In this document: in pieces, positions 14,523 to 15,857 of the stretch | How the letters are laid out: each line of letters opens with the position of its first letter | How positions within the stretch are numbered: position 1 is the stretch's first letter | Origin: CAYVUV01 sp964455095 | GTDB taxonomy: Bacteria > Desulfobacterota > Binatia > HRBIN30 > CADEER01 | DNA: 15,857 bases | NCBI GenBank assembly: GCA_964455095.1 | Contig: CAYVUV010000064.1 | Coordinates: forward strand, 1 to 15,857 | Reading direction: 5' to 3' | The notes under the pieces: generated by a model | The model's database searches: none | Told to the model about the DNA's origin: nothing | What the model saw: the letters and a program-made list of their open reading frames with translations, nothing else | Made by a program: the position numbers and the translations under genes

Positions 14523-15857
14523 ATGCGCCACCCGCACGAACGCCTTGATCGGGCCGCGGCCGCGCTCGGTCTGGCGACGGTGATGGTCGCCAACGTCCTC
14601 TACCTGGCCGGGCTGCCGAGCCTCCTCGACCCGATGATGGCGATGGAGCCGTACTACATCGAGATGGCGCGCCAGCCGCTGGCGGACATCCTGCGCACCG
14701 ATCCCGGCTGGGGGCCGCTCTACGCCTTGTGGCTCAAGCCCTTTGTCGCGGCCCTCGGCGACCCCCTGGCGGTCTACGCGGCCAATCTCCTGGCGCTTTC
14801 GGTCGGGGGCTCCAGCCTGATCTTCCTCTATGTCCTGGCTCTCACGCGGCGCGCCGCACCAGCCGTGGGGGCGGCGCTCTTCTTTTTGATCTCCGACTTC
14901 AACGTCCCGTTGTTCAGCAAGGTCTACGGCTTCGCGCTCCTGTGCATCCTGGCCGGGCTGACCGTGTCCGAGCTGGTCGCCGCCGGCTCTCACCGCACCA
15001 GCGCCGCCGGCCTCGGCATTCTGCTGGCGTCCTATGCCCGTCCGGAGCTCTACCCAGCCGCGGTGATTCTGTGCCTCGCCGCGCTGTGGCGTGCGGCGCG
15101 AGAAGCGATGGGGCGGCGCCCGCGCTCCATCGTCGGCACCGCCCTGCCCGCGCTCAGTCTCGCCGGCATCGCGGTGGCGGCGGCTTGGAACGGGACGCCG
15201 ATCTACAGCCCCGCCCACGAAAGCCAGCGCCTGCTCGAAGCGTTTCGCGAGCACTTCGCCTGGAACTGGGGACGCTGGCACGACGAAGCGCGCTACTTCC
15301 TGTCCATCTGGGAGCGGGAGTTCGGCGCGGCGCAATCCATATCGCAAGCCTTCCGGAACAATCCCACCGCCGTCATGCATCACATGGTCGACAACCTCAT
15401 CGGGACCGCGCGGTTCATGATCGGATCGACCTTCGACCACTACCCGTTGCTGGCTCCCGCCACATCACCCGCGCTGGTGCGAGCCGAGAGCCTGCTCGTC
15501 TCGGTCGCGGCCTTCGGCAGCCTGCTCCTCGTCGCCACCCGCCGCGACCTCCGCCACCAGTGGCGCCACCGCTATGGCCATGTCTTTCTGCCCTACACCG
15601 CCTTGGCGATGTGCTCGTTCTTCGCCGCTGTCGTCATCTACCCGTCCGTGCACTACCTCGTCATCCCCGCGGCCCTCTTGATACCGGTGGTCGCGGCGGC
15701 GATGACCCTCATCGTCCCTGCGGGCGCCGCTCCGGCGCGCCGCACGCAGGTGCTGGCCGCCCTCGCCTGCCTGGTGATGACTCCCAAGCCCTTCGTGCTG
15801 CCCTCGGCGTATGTGGTCGCGGGCTCACCTTTCAAAGGCGAGATCACGGTCGCGCGC
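14523..15857 (+). CDS. GT-C-like polytopic membrane protein, partial
   Basis: The frame is open from ATG 14523 to the window edge (445 codons; C-terminus missing). It has many hydrophobic segments and an acidic first loop (LDPMMAMEPYYIEMARQP, about residues 36-53), followed by PGWGPLYALWLKP. An acidic first-loop motif before Tyr-Tyr and Met-Ala-Arg is typical of GT-C glycosyltransferases that use polyprenyl-phosphate sugars. YARPELYPAAVIL (about 172-184) and a later soluble loop rich in aromatic residues (HFAWNWGRWHDEARYF) fit the same architecture. The role would be sugar transfer to lipid or protein on the outer face of the inner membrane, but acceptor and sugar are unknown. It begins 42 bases after the ABC-type gene in the same direction, without an obvious Shine-Dalgarno sequence. 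The membrane-protein call is firm, GT-C moderate. Confidence 0.7.
   Translation, partial: MRHPHERLDRAAAALGLATVMVANVLYLAGLPSLLDPMMAMEPYYIEMARQPLADILRTDPGWGPLYALWLKPFVAALGDPLAVYAANLLALSVGGSSLIFLYVLALTRRAAPAVGAALFFLISDFNVPLFSKVYGFALLCILAGLTVSELVAAGSHRTSAAGLGILLASYARPELYPAAVILCLAALWRAAREAMGRRPRSIVGTALPALSLAGIAVAAAWNGTPIYSPAHESQRLLEAFREHFAWNWGRWHDEARYFLSIWEREFGAAQSISQAFRNNPTAVMHHMVDNLIGTARFMIGSTFDHYPLLAPATSPALVRAESLLVSVAAFGSLLLVATRRDLRHQWRHRYGHVFLPYTALAMCSFFAAVVIYPSVHYLVIPAALLIPVVAAAMTLIVPAGAAPARRTQVLAALACLVMTPKPFVLPSAYVVAGSPFKGEITVAR

Overview
The window is a GC-rich (by eye roughly two-thirds G+C), densely coding stretch of a Gram-negative bacterium. An outer-membrane DcaP-type porin, an exosortase H-type system, a secreted c-type cytochrome with a Pro/Thr linker, a luciferase-like flavin oxidoreductase and a fatty-acid-type SDR together suggest a deltaproteobacterial or Binatota-like environmental lineage. 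That placement is inference from gene content. No RNA genes, insertion sequences, CRISPR arrays or phage genes were seen, and no gene-free stretch exceeds about 200 bases.

Layout. (1) 1-3568: a leftward membrane protein that runs off the left edge starts on the same CATG as a rightward LLM-class flavin oxidoreductase. An HSD17B10-type SDR follows, then an exosortase H-like transpeptidase overlapping its small membrane partner by ATGA. (2) 3645-6801, all leftward: in transcription order, an acetolactate decarboxylase with an N-terminal ribbon-helix-helix domain, a Cys-rich secreted protein whose tail resembles an IPTL-CTERM sorting signal, a cold-shock-domain/RRM fusion that appears to carry a signal peptide, and a secreted mono-haem cytochrome c. 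(3) 6993-12469, rightward: an aspartate:alanine-exchanger-family transporter, then a tight cluster of exported amidohydrolase, exported glutaminase (probable lipoprotein) and DcaP-like porin, closed by a 14-bp inverted repeat. (4) 12666-15857: an SbmA/BacA-type ABC half-transporter whose nucleotide-binding domain has lost most catalytic motifs, then a GT-C-like polytopic membrane protein that runs off the right edge.

How the genes may work together. Region 3 reads as an envelope-spanning nutrient module: a porin of a dicarboxylate-type family, periplasmic deamidation and hydrolysis, and an inner-membrane amino-acid exchanger. Region 1 supplies a protein-sorting enzyme, and region 2 holds a plausible local substrate. 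The most unusual items are three domain architectures: RHH + acetolactate decarboxylase, signal peptide + CSD + RRM, and SbmA-like membrane domain + pseudo-ATPase.
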